Part shown: piece after piece, positions 50,485 to 61,000 of the stretch | How the letters are laid out: every line of letters begins with the position of its first letter | How positions within the stretch are numbered: position 1 is the stretch's first letter | NCBI GenBank assembly: GCA_037441525.1 | Contig: JBBISA010000007.1 | Coordinates: forward strand, 1 to 64,000 | Reading direction: 5' to 3' | DNA length: 64,000 nucleotides | Source of the DNA: SKVR01 sp037441525 | GTDB lineage: Bacteria > Bacteroidota > Bacteroidia > Bacteroidales > UBA7960 | Made by a program: the position numbers and the translations under genes | The notes under the pieces: generated by a model | Databases searched by the model: none | What the model was told of the DNA's origin: nothing | The model's input: the letters and a program-made list of their open reading frames with translations, nothing else

Positions 50485-51744
50485 CTAATATTTGTATTTA
50501 CTTTTCCACAGGGCTTTGAGCCGTTGTCTCACTTCGTTCTCGCGTGCGTTGTTGCCAGGGTCGTACAATTTCGTGCCTGAAATTCCTGCTGGCAGAAACT
50601 CCTGTTCGGCAAAATTGCCAGGATAGTCGTGGGCATATTTGTAATTGTCGCCATACCCAATCTGTTTCATCAGTTTGGTTGGGGCGTTGCGAAGATGCAG
50701 CGGTACAGGCAGGTCGCCGGTTTTGCGAACAAGCTCCTGGGCATTGCCAATGGCCATATAGGCTGCGTTGCTTTTTGCTGAGCAGGCCAGATAGGTTGCC
50801 ACCTGGCTCAGAATAATTCTTCCCTCGGGCATGCCAATCATGGTTACGGCAGAAAAACCCTCAGTAGCAAGAAGCAGGGCATTGGGATTGGAATTGCCAA
50901 TGTCTTCTGATGCAAGGATTACCATTCGGCGGGCAATAAATTTGGGGTCTTCGCCCCCCTCGAGCATCCGGGCAAGGTAATAAACGGCCGCATTAGGGTC
51001 GCTGCCTCGGATGGATTTGATAAAAGCCGATATAACATCGTAATGCATTTCGCCCCCTTTGTCGTAAAGGGCCAGGTTTTGCTGAATTACTTCAAGAACC
51101 TTCTGGTCGGTAATTTCAACTTGTGGCTGGTTCTGGCTGTTTACAACCAGCTCGAAGGCATTAAGCAGTTTACGGGCATCACCGCCACTTATGCGCAATA
51201 AAGCGCCGGTTTCGCTCACCAATATTTGTTTGCCTGATGTTGTTTCTACGAATGACTTTGCTTTTTCAATCAAAGATAGCAGGTCGTTTTGGTCAAGGTC
51301 TTTTAGTATGTAAACCTGGCAGCGGGAAAGAAGGGGAGAGATAACTTCAAAGGATGGATTTTCGGTAGTGGCTCCAATTAAGGTTACAATACCCCGTTCA
51401 ACGGCTGCAAGGAGTGAGTCCTGCTGCGATTTGCTGAAGCGGTGAATCTCGTCGATGAACAGAATTGCATTGCCCTTTGCTTCGGCTGCCTGGTCAATTA
51501 CGGCCCTTACATCCTTAACCCCCGAGCTAATTGCACTGAGAGTAAAAAACAGGCTGTTTAACTGGTTGGCGATAAGATGGGCCAGGGTGGTTTTTCCGAC
51601 CCCCGGCGGGCCCCACAATATCATGGATGGTATAGTACCACTTTCGATGCTGCGGCGAAGCACTGCTTTTTCCCCAACCAGGTGGGTCTGCCCCAGGTAT
51701 TGCTGAAGTGTTTTTGGACGAAGTATTTCTGCGAGTGGTGGCAT
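50485..51744 (-). CDS. rarA: Replication-associated recombination ATPase RarA
   Basis: 419 residues from ATG 51744. AAA+ ATPase with Walker A 'GPPGVGKT' (45-52), Walker B 'LFIDEIHRF' and the RarA/MgsA C-terminal domain ('AFIKSIRGSDPNAAVYYLARML'). It acts at stalled forks with SSB and RecA. Confidence 0.94.
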   Translation of the reverse strand: MPPLAEILRPKTLQQYLGQTHLVGEKAVLRRSIESGTIPSMILWGPPGVGKTTLAHLIANQLNSLFFTLSAISSGVKDVRAVIDQAAEAKGNAILFIDEIHRFSKSQQDSLLAAVERGIVTLIGATTENPSFEVISPLLSRCQVYILKDLDQNDLLSLIEKAKSFVETTSGKQILVSETGALLRISGGDARKLLNAFELVVNSQNQPQVEITDQKVLEVIQQNLALYDKGGEMHYDVISAFIKSIRGSDPNAAVYYLARMLEGGEDPKFIARRMVILASEDIGNSNPNALLLATEGFSAVTMIGMPEGRIILSQVATYLACSAKSNAAYMAIGNAQELVRKTGDLPVPLHLRNAPTKLMKQIGYGDNYKYAHDYPGNFAEQEFLPAGISGTKLYDPGNNARENEVRQRLKALWKSKYKY

Positions 51745-51773
51745 TTGACGCAATGATTACATTACTCTGAAAA

Positions 51774-53015
51774 TTATTCATTCTTTACTTTCTTCAGCAT
51801 CTCAAGTCTTTTCAACAGTGGCGGATGTGAGTAATTTACAAAAACATGCAAAGGATGAGGCCGCAGGTTGCTCAGGTTATCAACCGATAATTTTTTGAGC
51901 GCTTCCTGCAGAGGTTCTGAAGCATATTGAACAGCCGCAAATTTATCGGCATGGTATTCGTGCCGGCGCGACATAATATTGCCTGCAATACCTAACAGGG
52001 TGCTCACTGGAGAGTAGAGCAGGCCAAAAGCAATTATACCAATATGAAAGCTGCTTTGCTCAACCCCCAGTGCCATGGCAAGTTCGGGCCGGTTTATAAA
52101 CAGCCCAAGCAGGTAAAGCATAGCTCCGGTTGAAACGGTTGAAATAAACATTCCGGTAAGGACATGTTTCTTTTTGTAGTGACCAATTTCATGGGCAAGA
52201 ACAGCTACAAGCTCCTGAGTACTGTGTTTTTCGATGAGTGTGTCGAAAAGAACGATTCTTTTTTTAGGGCCAAAACCACTAAAGTAGGCGTTGGCCTTAG
52301 TGGATCGCTTTGAGCCGTCAATTACAAAAATATTATCGAGTTTAAAGCCTGCTTTTTTTGAAAACTCTTCAATGGCTGTTCGTAATTCTCCCCCTTCCAA
52401 AGGGGTTTGTTTATTAAATAATGGAACTATAAGGGTGCTGTAGAACAGGGTCATAAAGACTGAAAATCCGGTTAAAAAAATCCATGCATAGACCCAGAAA
52501 AAGTCTCCGGCGACCAGGTAAAACCACACAAAAATAGCCAGTAAACCTCCTCCCAGTACAGCGGTTAGTAACCATCCCTTTAGCTTATCGGCAATATAGG
52601 TTTTTGGCGTTGTTCGGTTAAAACCATATTTTTCTTCAATAACAAAAGTATCGTAAAGGTTGAAAGGGGTTGATAATACATCTGATGCCAGGCCAATGAT
52701 TCCAAAAAACATCAGCGCCATAAGGATGGGGTGTTGGGTGTAATGGCGTACAAAATTATCGAGCCATCCAAAGCCACCTGAAACCATAAATAATACAATA
52801 ACAATAAAGCTCAGAGAAGATGTAAGCAAGCCGAAACGCATATTTTCACGATGATAATCCTGCGACATGCGGTATTTTTCCTGATCGTAAATACCTTTGA
52901 GTTCTTCGGGAAGAATATTGCTCCATTGGCTGGCATTGAGGTAATCGATTAACCGGTCGAACAAGAAGTCGAAAACAATAATTGCAAGTATAGTATAAAA
53001 CAGTATTTGCTCCAT
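51774..53015 (-). CDS. M48-family Ste24-like metallopeptidase
   Basis: 413 residues from ATG 53015. Several membrane segments and the zinc motif HEIGH at 275-279 ('VLAHEIGHYKKKH') plus a downstream 'EYHADKFA' Glu. Ste24/CAAX-type proteases process membrane proteins or lipoproteins; substrate unknown. Confidence 0.93.
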   Translation of the reverse strand: MEQILFYTILAIIVFDFLFDRLIDYLNASQWSNILPEELKGIYDQEKYRMSQDYHRENMRFGLLTSSLSFIVIVLFMVSGGFGWLDNFVRHYTQHPILMALMFFGIIGLASDVLSTPFNLYDTFVIEEKYGFNRTTPKTYIADKLKGWLLTAVLGGGLLAIFVWFYLVAGDFFWVYAWIFLTGFSVFMTLFYSTLIVPLFNKQTPLEGGELRTAIEEFSKKAGFKLDNIFVIDGSKRSTKANAYFSGFGPKKRIVLFDTLIEKHSTQELVAVLAHEIGHYKKKHVLTGMFISTVSTGAMLYLLGLFINRPELAMALGVEQSSFHIGIIAFGLLYSPVSTLLGIAGNIMSRRHEYHADKFAAVQYASEPLQEALKKLSVDNLSNLRPHPLHVFVNYSHPPLLKRLEMLKKVKNE

Positions 53016-53073
53016 GTTAGGTTGGTGGTTGAACAAAAATTTTTGTTGCTGATAATTGTTTGGGTTATTAAAG

Positions 53074-55161
53074 TTAGTATGAACCCATGAATTTCCTGAA
53101 AAACCATTCAGTTGAAAGTAATAAAAGAATGGCAAAAAACAGCCACCGAAAATTGATCATGTCCTGGTAGCGGTATTGATTATATAAAACAGGCATTATG
53201 TCGGTTCGGTTTAAAATGGCCTGGGCAAGTTCATCATCCTGCCCCTGGTAAAACATTTCACCCCCCGAATTGCGCGCTATCTGAAAAAGTAACTGATGAT
53301 CGGCTATAGTGTTGACGCTCTCAATATTGAGGGGGGCAACCGTAAAGATACCCGATGCTGTGAAGGTTTCATTTCCAAGGGTTGTCTGAGCCAGGTAACG
53401 ATATTCTCCTACCTGGAAAACACCGGCATTTAACCGGTAAGCATTGGCTGTTCGACTCATGGTGTATTCGAAACCAATATTTTCCTCGTTGGTAATCACC
53501 AAAGAAACTTCAGGAGTGTTGATCAGCTCATAGCTGGGATTGTAAAGTTCGGCATCGAAAATGGCAGGTTGGTTTTGATAAACGAACCCCGGGCCGGTAA
53601 CCCTGAAAAAGTTCTTGTCATCAACCACATTAAGGTACTGGATAATTTTTGTTATCAGGTCGTTGAATGCATTATGGTTGTTTTGCCGCGCAAAATTACT
53701 CAGGCGCCATCGCCATATTCCTTCCCCGGCAATAAAACCGGTTTTTCGCTCGGTAGTCTGAACAAATGCTATCAGAGGGTATTGGGTTGTAACATTGCCA
53801 ATACGCTGGTAGGCCAGTACCTGTGCTGCAGGCGAAAGGTTGTAGGTGGCAAATGGCGTTTGAAGGGGCGGAAGAATGGGCAGCAGATCGGTTGCTTCAG
53901 TTTCGAACCTGAAGAGTGTAAACGCCGGATTAAACTCGGCACGGCTATCAGTAAAACCTGATGCTCTTGCATTAACCTGTATACCGGTTTGCAATCTGTT
54001 GAAGGCAGCCAGATTACTGCCGGCGCCTATGATAAACAACTGTGCTTTTCCAAGCCGGTTAGCTTGTGTCAGGAGGTTATCGGCAACAATGGCTTGTGAG
54101 GGTATCTGGTGCCAGATTATAACGTCGAAATCGGCCAGATTACCCCTGAACTCTCTAATAAGGGCAACCTCGGTTTCGAAATTCTGGCTTGTCGACAAGG
54201 CTTCCTTCAACGCACCCACATCAGGGTGGGGGCTTAAAGCCATGATTAGCACTTTCTGTCTGCTGTCTATTACTTCTATAAAGAATTCGGTAACATTATT
54301 TTCAGTACTGATTTCGCCCTCTATGGGAGTTAGCTCTACCCGGTAGCGTTTCATCCCGGTTTCAGTGGCTTCCAATTCCAGCGCTATTGTCTGGAAGAAG
54401 GTATCTGAATTAATTGAAATGTTTTGGTCGTGCACCGTCTTTCCCTGATGAGTAACCCTGAGCCGGCTCTGGTTACGCGCTGACTGCAGGGCTTCAATGG
54501 AAATCTCGAGCGGGAAAAAATTATTAAGGTATGTGATTCGGTTATGATTAATCTTTTTTATACTCAGGTCTTTGCGTGGTACAGTATCGCCCAGCGCTAT
54601 CGTATAAACCGGATAAGTAAGACGGGTGGTTCTGATGATCGGATTCTGCCCCCGGTTGTAGATACCATCGCTGGCAATTACCACAGCTCCGATGTTTCGG
54701 TTTGAGTAGGCTGCTTCAATCTCTGAGAAAACTTCTGAAATATCGGTAATGTTTTCATTAAAAGTAAGTGAATCGTCTTTCCGTACCTGGCTGCCAAAGG
54801 TGTAAACTGCGGTTGGGTGTTTTTGAGCGATAAGGTTTACCAATCGGTTCAGGCCTATATTTAACTCATTTGCTTTTGCTTTAGGGGTGTTTCCGATTAT
54901 AACCGACTTACTGTTGTCATGAAAAATTAATATTACCGGCTCCTGGGTAATGGTAAAATTCATTTTGAGCAATGGCGCCAATAGCAGGAAACAGATGGTT
55001 GCCAATGATAAAAACCTGGCAATGGAAAGCAACCATAAGGCTTTGTTGCTGAAATCGTCACGGCGGTTTCTGAAATAGAGCAGGGCAGTTACACCGCCGG
55101 CAAGAGCAATGCAAATAAGAAAGAACCAGACAGGATATGTGAAGATAAACTCGAAATTCAA
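53074..55161 (-). CDS. VWA-domain-like membrane protein of the BatA/B type
   Basis: 695 residues if TTG 55161 is the start; an upstream GTG at 55284 overlaps the floA terminator and is less likely. Two N-terminal membrane helices, a von Willebrand-like domain with 'ILIFHDNSKSVIIG' and 'VVIASDGIYNRGQ', long beta-domains, and a C-terminal helix ('FRWLFFAILLLLSTEWFF'). The MIDAS-like motif is DNSKS. A scaffold or glutamine-amidotransferase-like function has been suggested for the family; none is proven here. Confidence 0.7.
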   Translation of the reverse strand: MNFEFIFTYPVWFFLICIALAGGVTALLYFRNRRDDFSNKALWLLSIARFLSLATICFLLLAPLLKMNFTITQEPVILIFHDNSKSVIIGNTPKAKANELNIGLNRLVNLIAQKHPTAVYTFGSQVRKDDSLTFNENITDISEVFSEIEAAYSNRNIGAVVIASDGIYNRGQNPIIRTTRLTYPVYTIALGDTVPRKDLSIKKINHNRITYLNNFFPLEISIEALQSARNQSRLRVTHQGKTVHDQNISINSDTFFQTIALELEATETGMKRYRVELTPIEGEISTENNVTEFFIEVIDSRQKVLIMALSPHPDVGALKEALSTSQNFETEVALIREFRGNLADFDVIIWHQIPSQAIVADNLLTQANRLGKAQLFIIGAGSNLAAFNRLQTGIQVNARASGFTDSRAEFNPAFTLFRFETEATDLLPILPPLQTPFATYNLSPAAQVLAYQRIGNVTTQYPLIAFVQTTERKTGFIAGEGIWRWRLSNFARQNNHNAFNDLITKIIQYLNVVDDKNFFRVTGPGFVYQNQPAIFDAELYNPSYELINTPEVSLVITNEENIGFEYTMSRTANAYRLNAGVFQVGEYRYLAQTTLGNETFTASGIFTVAPLNIESVNTIADHQLLFQIARNSGGEMFYQGQDDELAQAILNRTDIMPVLYNQYRYQDMINFRWLFFAILLLLSTEWFFRKFMGSY

Positions 55162-55254
55162 AATGATAATTTGGTTTGATGAAATGGTGGGTTTTCTGCC
55201 AAAGGAAACAAATATAGCTTTAAAAAGCGGTATAGGAAAGGCCTGACCAACAAA

Positions 55255-55300
55255 ACACCCCGGCGAAACCTGAAGAAGGCGCACCGGGGTGAAAAAATTG
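55255..55300 (-). terminator. Terminator after floA
   Basis: On the minus strand CACCCCGG pairs with CCGGGGTG around a 20-nt loop and is followed by TTTTGTT. It separates the floA transcript from the VWA gene and supports the internal TTG start. Confidence 0.6.
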
Positions 55301-55317
55301 TTTTTTAATCCGTTGAA

Positions 55318-56325
55318 TTATTTGTTTGTTGGATCATTAGGTTTGTTCTTGCTTTGATCCTGCTGGGGTTTTACAATATTATCCCTCATGGTGGTATCGG
55401 CTTTGATATTTTCCATGCGGTAATAGTCCATAATGCCCAGGTTTCCGGTACGGAAAGCTTCTGATATGGCTTTGGGAATCTCTGCTTCAGCTTCAATAAC
55501 CTTTGCTCTTGCTTCCTGAGCCTTGGCTTTCATTTCCTGTTCGGCTGCCACAGCCATAGCCCTTCTTTCTTCGGCTTTGGCCTGTGCAATATTTTTATCG
55601 GCATTGGCCTGGTCTATTTGCAGCATTGCACCAATGTTTTTACCAACATCAATATCAGCAATGTCGATGGAAAGAATTTCGTAAGCAGTACCGGAGTCCA
55701 GACCCTTGGCCAAAACCACCTTTGAAATACTATCAGGATTTTCGAGTACAAGTTTGTGATTGGATGCAGAACCTATGGAAGTTACAATACCTTCGCCAAC
55801 GCGGGCAAGAATGGTTTCTTCGCCGGCACCACCCACCAGTTGCTTAATGTTGGCTCTGAGGGTAACACGGGCCTTGGCAATAAGCTGAATACCATCTTTG
55901 GCCACAGCGGCAACGGGAGGAGTATTGATAACCTTGGGTTTAACTGACATCTGCACTGCTTCGAGCACATCGCGACCGGCAAGGTCGATGGCGGTGGCAG
56001 TTTTAAAATCGAGGTTGATGTTGGCTTTATCGGCGCTGATGAGTGCATTTACAACAGCCTTTACTCTACCACCTGCCAGAAAGTGCGCTTCAAGGTCGTC
56101 GCGGTTTAGTTTTAACCCAGCCTTGGTAGCAGCAATTAAATTGTTCACTATGATGGCGGGGGGGATTTTTCTCCAGCGCATCAGCACAAGTTGCAGCAGG
56201 TTGATCCTGACTCCCGATACAAGGGCTGAAAACCATAATCCTATGGGGATAAAGTAGAAAATGACCCATAAGCCCACAACACTGATAAGGGCAATTATTA
56301 TAATGATTCCGATGTTTGATTCCAT
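55318..56325 (-). CDS. floA: Flotillin-like protein FloA
   Basis: 335 residues. An N-terminal membrane hairpin ('IGIIIIIALISVVGLWVIFYF'), a PHB/SPFH domain and the heptad 'AKAEERRAMAVAAEQEMKAKAQEARAKVIEAEAEIPKAI' typical of UPF0365/FloA. It scaffolds functional membrane microdomains. The NfeD-type partner gene lies directly upstream, six bases away. Confidence 0.95.
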   Translation of the reverse strand: MESNIGIIIIIALISVVGLWVIFYFIPIGLWFSALVSGVRINLLQLVLMRWRKIPPAIIVNNLIAATKAGLKLNRDDLEAHFLAGGRVKAVVNALISADKANINLDFKTATAIDLAGRDVLEAVQMSVKPKVINTPPVAAVAKDGIQLIAKARVTLRANIKQLVGGAGEETILARVGEGIVTSIGSASNHKLVLENPDSISKVVLAKGLDSGTAYEILSIDIADIDVGKNIGAMLQIDQANADKNIAQAKAEERRAMAVAAEQEMKAKAQEARAKVIEAEAEIPKAISEAFRTGNLGIMDYYRMENIKADTTMRDNIVKPQQDQSKNKPNDPTNK

Positions 56326-56331
56326 TTGTTT

Positions 56332-56799
56332 CTATGATTTTTGTTTGACAATTATTTTGGTTCCTTCCACTTTGGTAACTTCTATTTCGGTATTTTGATC
56401 AATCAGGTTATCCTTTGATGTAACTTCATAGTAATCGTTGTTGATGAGCGCCTTACCCATAGGGTTTAGCCGGGTTATGGTCAATCCCGTGTCGCCGGGT
56501 TTTACCTTTCCTTCTTCAATGGTATTTACCTTGCCATCGATTTCGGAATGAAGCATTGCCTTATTCCACGTATTGCTTTTCAAGGCGAGGGCAATGGCTC
56601 CAACAGTAAAAACCAGGGTTCCGGCAAGGGTATAGGTGCCTACAACAGCTCCATGCTGACTGTAGGCCGAATAAATACCGAATACCATCATGCCTGCGCC
56701 AATAAACCCAACAACGGTGGTTCCGGGCACTACAAGTATTTCGAGGAGTAAAAAAGTAAGTCCAAGAATAATAATGGTAATTATTACTAACCAGGTCAT
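56332..56799 (-). CDS. NfeD-like membrane protein
   Basis: 155 residues: three to four N-terminal membrane helices and a C-terminal OB domain ('GKVNTIEEGKVKPGDTGLTITRLNPMGKALIN'). Short NfeD proteins pair with FloA and cooperate in microdomain formation. Confidence 0.9.
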   Translation of the reverse strand: MTWLVIITIIILGLTFLLLEILVVPGTTVVGFIGAGMMVFGIYSAYSQHGAVVGTYTLAGTLVFTVGAIALALKSNTWNKAMLHSEIDGKVNTIEEGKVKPGDTGLTITRLNPMGKALINNDYYEVTSKDNLIDQNTEIEVTKVEGTKIIVKQKS

Positions 56800-56916
56800 T
56801 GCGGCAATCGATGTTAAGTTAATACTTGTTCCTAAAATTGCTCACACTACAAACCATACAATTATGTTTTGGTTCAAAGAAGTTGCAGATAAAGCATCAC
56901 ATACTGGCGCCCCTGA

Positions 56917-57189
56917 TTATTCTATGGTAGCAGTAATTCCCCTGTTGAGAATTTCCCGGTACATGGGTTCGAGGGTGCTGTAATCTCCTGACCTTACGGC
57001 ACACTTACCGGTGTAATGTATGATGAGGGTACATTGCTCTGCCTGCTCCGGCTCATGGCCGCATACTACTATGAGCGTTCTTATTACAAAATCAAAGGTA
57101 TTAAAATCATCATTATGCACAACAAGATCAAACAACTTTGTACTCAAAACAACTTCTTCGTTGGATATCTTGGTTTTTTCTGCGGCCAT
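56917..57189 (-). CDS. clpS: ClpS-like adaptor protein
   Basis: 90 residues. 'KLFDLVVHNDDFNTFDFVI' holds the Asn-Asp-Asp N-degron-binding site, 'EQAEQCTLIIHYTGKCAVRSG' the ClpA/ClpC interface. It delivers N-end-rule substrates to a Clp protease. Confidence 0.92.
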   Translation of the reverse strand: MAAEKTKISNEEVVLSTKLFDLVVHNDDFNTFDFVIRTLIVVCGHEPEQAEQCTLIIHYTGKCAVRSGDYSTLEPMYREILNRGITATIE

Positions 57190-57222
57190 TTTGCGTAATT
57201 ATGGAAATACAATTAAATCTGA

Positions 57223-57879
57223 TTATTTTTTTATTTCACCGGCAATCCCTTTTTTCTTGAAGACCAGTTTGTTTTCCTGCCCTTTGAGCAAACGTTTTAT
57301 GTTCTTATGATGGGTAAGTGGAACAAATACGGCCACAGCGACTGCAAAAATGATCTCTGCCATTACATCACTTTTCAATACAAATATCAATACAATTGGA
57401 AAAGTGAGCGCAGCAGTCATAGAACCTACCGAAACGTAGCGGGTAGGAATAAATACGGCAATAAAAACACCAAGACAAATCAGAACAGCCCAGGGAAACA
57501 TTGCCAGTGCAATTCCCACCAGTGTGGCAATTCCCTTTCCTCCTCTGAAACCTGCAAAAAGCGGAAAAACGTGCCCCAGCAAAGCCATGGTACCCAATAA
57601 TAACTGATATATTAAAAAGTAATTGCTGTTTGTAGAAATATCGATAGAAAAAATTGCCAGAGAAACAGCCAGAAATCCCTTTAAAGCATCAATGAGCAAG
57701 ACCAGCGCGCCGGCACCATTCCCAAAAACCCTGAGTGCGTTGGTTGCACCGGCGTTGCCACTTCCATGCTCTCTAAGGTCGATGCCATAGAAGATTTTTC
57801 CAAACCAGACTGCCGTGGGTATTGAGCCCAGCAAATAAGCAACCACCAATGAAACTACCTGCAAAATACCAATCTCCAT
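57223..57879 (-). CDS. plsY: Acyl-phosphate:glycerol-3-phosphate acyltransferase PlsY
   Basis: 218 residues, five membrane segments with the three PlsY motifs ('LLGSIPTAVWFGKI', 'GSGNAGATNALRVFGN', 'GHVFPLFAGFRGGKGIAT'). It catalyses the first acylation of phospholipid synthesis. Confidence 0.95.
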   Translation of the reverse strand: MEIGILQVVSLVVAYLLGSIPTAVWFGKIFYGIDLREHGSGNAGATNALRVFGNGAGALVLLIDALKGFLAVSLAIFSIDISTNSNYFLIYQLLLGTMALLGHVFPLFAGFRGGKGIATLVGIALAMFPWAVLICLGVFIAVFIPTRYVSVGSMTAALTFPIVLIFVLKSDVMAEIIFAVAVAVFVPLTHHKNIKRLLKGQENKLVFKKKGIAGEIKK

Positions 57880-58004
57880 ATTACTTTGTAATTGAACAGT
57901 TTAAAAAATTACCTTATATGCTGTTGATGCAGACCCCCGGCAATTTTTTCAGGGCACAGACGGCCGGGCTGCATATTGAAGCAAAATTAACAACTTTGGT
58001 CAAA

Positions 58005-61000
58005 TCACAAATTCACTTTCATTAATCTCATCGATCTTACAAAATCAAAGGGCCTGCGGTCTGCAGAAAGAATAAAACTAAACGGTGCCTGGCCTCGTTC
58101 AACTTCCATACGGCGTTTATTGGGTTTTACGCTCCTGATCATATTGTTGAAGTCGTTGCTTGATGCAATAGTTTGCATGATGGAATTGTTGTAAGTAAAG
58201 TAGAACCAGTCTACGCCAATTCCTTCATCGGCAAGACCACTGGGTATCAAAACCAGGTTAAACAAATCGCCACCCCTTTGTTTTTTTATTTCTAGAAAAC
58301 CATCAACATACTTATTCAGGGGGAATCGGTCCATATTGCCAATGCCCAGTCGGTCGGTGGAGTAGAAGGTTTGAGATGGCTGATTCCATTTCATTTTGAG
58401 GTCGGCAAAGAAGAAAGTATGAGCCATTTCTGGCGGGAATCTTCGAAAAGATCCATCGCTTATATATTCATCCAGAAGCCTTTGGGCTGTTGTCTCGGTT
58501 GTTCTTTTTTGTAGTAAACCCGAATACTTTATGCGGTTAATATTTACAGGTTCAGTGTTTTCTGACCGGTTTAAAGCTGCCTGAACAAGCCCCAGGGCCT
58601 GATTTAGGAAGAAGAAATCGATACCCATTACCACGTCGAGGTTAAGTTCGTTTTCTTTCAGGTCGTGGGTAATGCGGCCGAAGGTGGATAATTTAAACTG
58701 CCCCATGTCGCCATTAAGAGTAATATCTCCATTTCCATCAATAACGCAGGTGGATGGATTTATTGTAATTATATTATCGGGCAGGGATGCCTTGCGGTGT
58801 TTTTCGGCAGTTGTTAACTGGTATTGACTCATCTGGTGATCCCATGTCAGGTAGCCACCGGTAACTGAGAGCATTGCCAGGTCAGAATAGTGTCTCTGCC
58901 TGTCAAACACTGCGGGATAAACATGGACCGAATCGCCGGCCAGCATCATAGAAGTTACAATGCGACCGTTAGCTTCGTTGCGCAGATCATTGGCAATGGG
59001 TATGTAAATACTGTCCTTGTTTATTTCTGCATCAAACTTAAACCAGTTTAGGTTGTAATTGGGGCAGTCGATAAACATGCGTGTGGCACCTGCATAGGTG
59101 AAATGGGGTTTTTCTGCTTTCAGGTCAATATTTCCAAAGAATCCAAATCTTGGGCTTATGGTAAACTCCTGTTCTTTTTCAACTTCAGACCTGGCAATGG
59201 TGGAACGGAAAGCCCTGTCCACCGAAATGGAGGAGAATTTCAGCACCTGTGCATTACCGGTTTCATCAACAAAATCATACATCCCTGTTCCATAATAGTT
59301 CCATCTTGATATGATATGGATACCAGCTTCATAGAACCTGTGAAGTCTTGTGGTTACATTGGCCAAAACCGAGGCATGTTCGAGTTTTTTGATTTCAGCC
59401 CATTCGAGAATTTCAGCCTTGCCCTCATCAGGGAATACGGCAGCATCAGCCACAAGTATCACCTTTATGTCGCTGGCCTCAATTACACCACGGTCGATAC
59501 GGTAGTCAATTTTGCCGGCATAAAATTTAAGGCCATCCTGCGCCGGATGGGTTGATGTAAGCTCATACCCTTTAAAATCGTAAGTTATCCAGTCTTCAGG
59601 GGCCATGGGGGCAAGAGCGTCCAGTTTGTCTTTGAGGGTATTGCTCATCTCAACCTTACGGGCAGCCATATCCCAGTCCATTTCAAAACCTTCGGCTACA
59701 TAGCGGTTAAAGTTGAAATCGAGTTTGGCACCTGTCTCCATGGGGCGCAACTCGGCAGTGCGCTTTTCAAAATTTACATTAGAGTTATAGTTCGATGCAG
59801 TAATGGCTGTATTTTGCCCATCAGCGGTAAGGATAGCAAGGTTAGACCTGGCAGCATCGAAATCAATCATATTAAAATCAAACGCTTCGGAATACATTCT
59901 TCCGCCAAAGAAGTCAAGTTCGCCTTTGCCTGAAAGGCCATCAGGTGTTAGTGTAAGGTTGCCTTTGAGCATGGCTACCCCTGCATAAATATCGAAGGGT
60001 TTATCGGTATTCTTTAGGTTCATTTCATCATTGTGGGGAAGATATAACATGTTAACATTCATGGCAGTTACTTCCGGATATTCTACCGGCGATTTGCGTG
60101 CACTCAGGTTAAAGGTATTAACCATGGCCCTTGCCGAGTCGGGGAACATAAGCATTTGTCTGGCCTTTACGTTGGCATTGAGATACTGCAGTTCACCATC
60201 GGCCCTGAGCCCTTCATAACTCATATTGATGGGGCCCTTGTAGGTGGCTTTCCCGTTGTATATTTTATAACCATCCTGGGGGGTTTTGGTATTGAAACCC
60301 AGGGAGTAATCGGGCTGAACGGTTAGGTAATCGTAGAAATCGGGGAAAATACCTGTGGAAATAAATACCCCATCAAAGGCAATATTATCAGTGGTAGCAT
60401 TATCGAGGCTGTCGATAGAAAACGGGATTAACCTGAAAAAGACATTATCCCGTTTATACACCCCCTTTTGAACTTCCTTTTTTTCATAAAAAACATACGA
60501 TTCATTGTTGGAATTGAAGATAGGATAGCGCGGATAAGGCAACTGGCCAGATTTATTGCGCGGATGGTCAACCAGCAACTCGCCGTTGATACCCTCCAGC
60601 ACAGTTTTAACCCTCACGTTTTCGTATCTGCCGCGGCTGTCGGGCTGGTGGGAGCGTACACTGAAACTCATGGAGTCGGTTTGAAGCAGGTCAATCTTGA
60701 AGTTGTCGTAGTTGAAAAAGAATTCTTTACCATAAAAATCAAACAGACCTGACTCAATTCGCCCATTGAAATAGATATCGCGGTTTTTCTTCATGATTAC
60801 CTGCTGGTTGTTGGGATGAATAACCACATTTTTCTTATCGCTAAGAGGTATGCGTTCAACTCCGAAAATTTGAAGGTCGAAATTGTTCATATTGATTTTG
60901 GCATTTACGGCAGCATTAGAATTGATGCGGATTACATCAAAATCATTTCTTCCGGCATAAGCCCCGATATAATGATGCAACTTGGGTTGTATGGTAACCG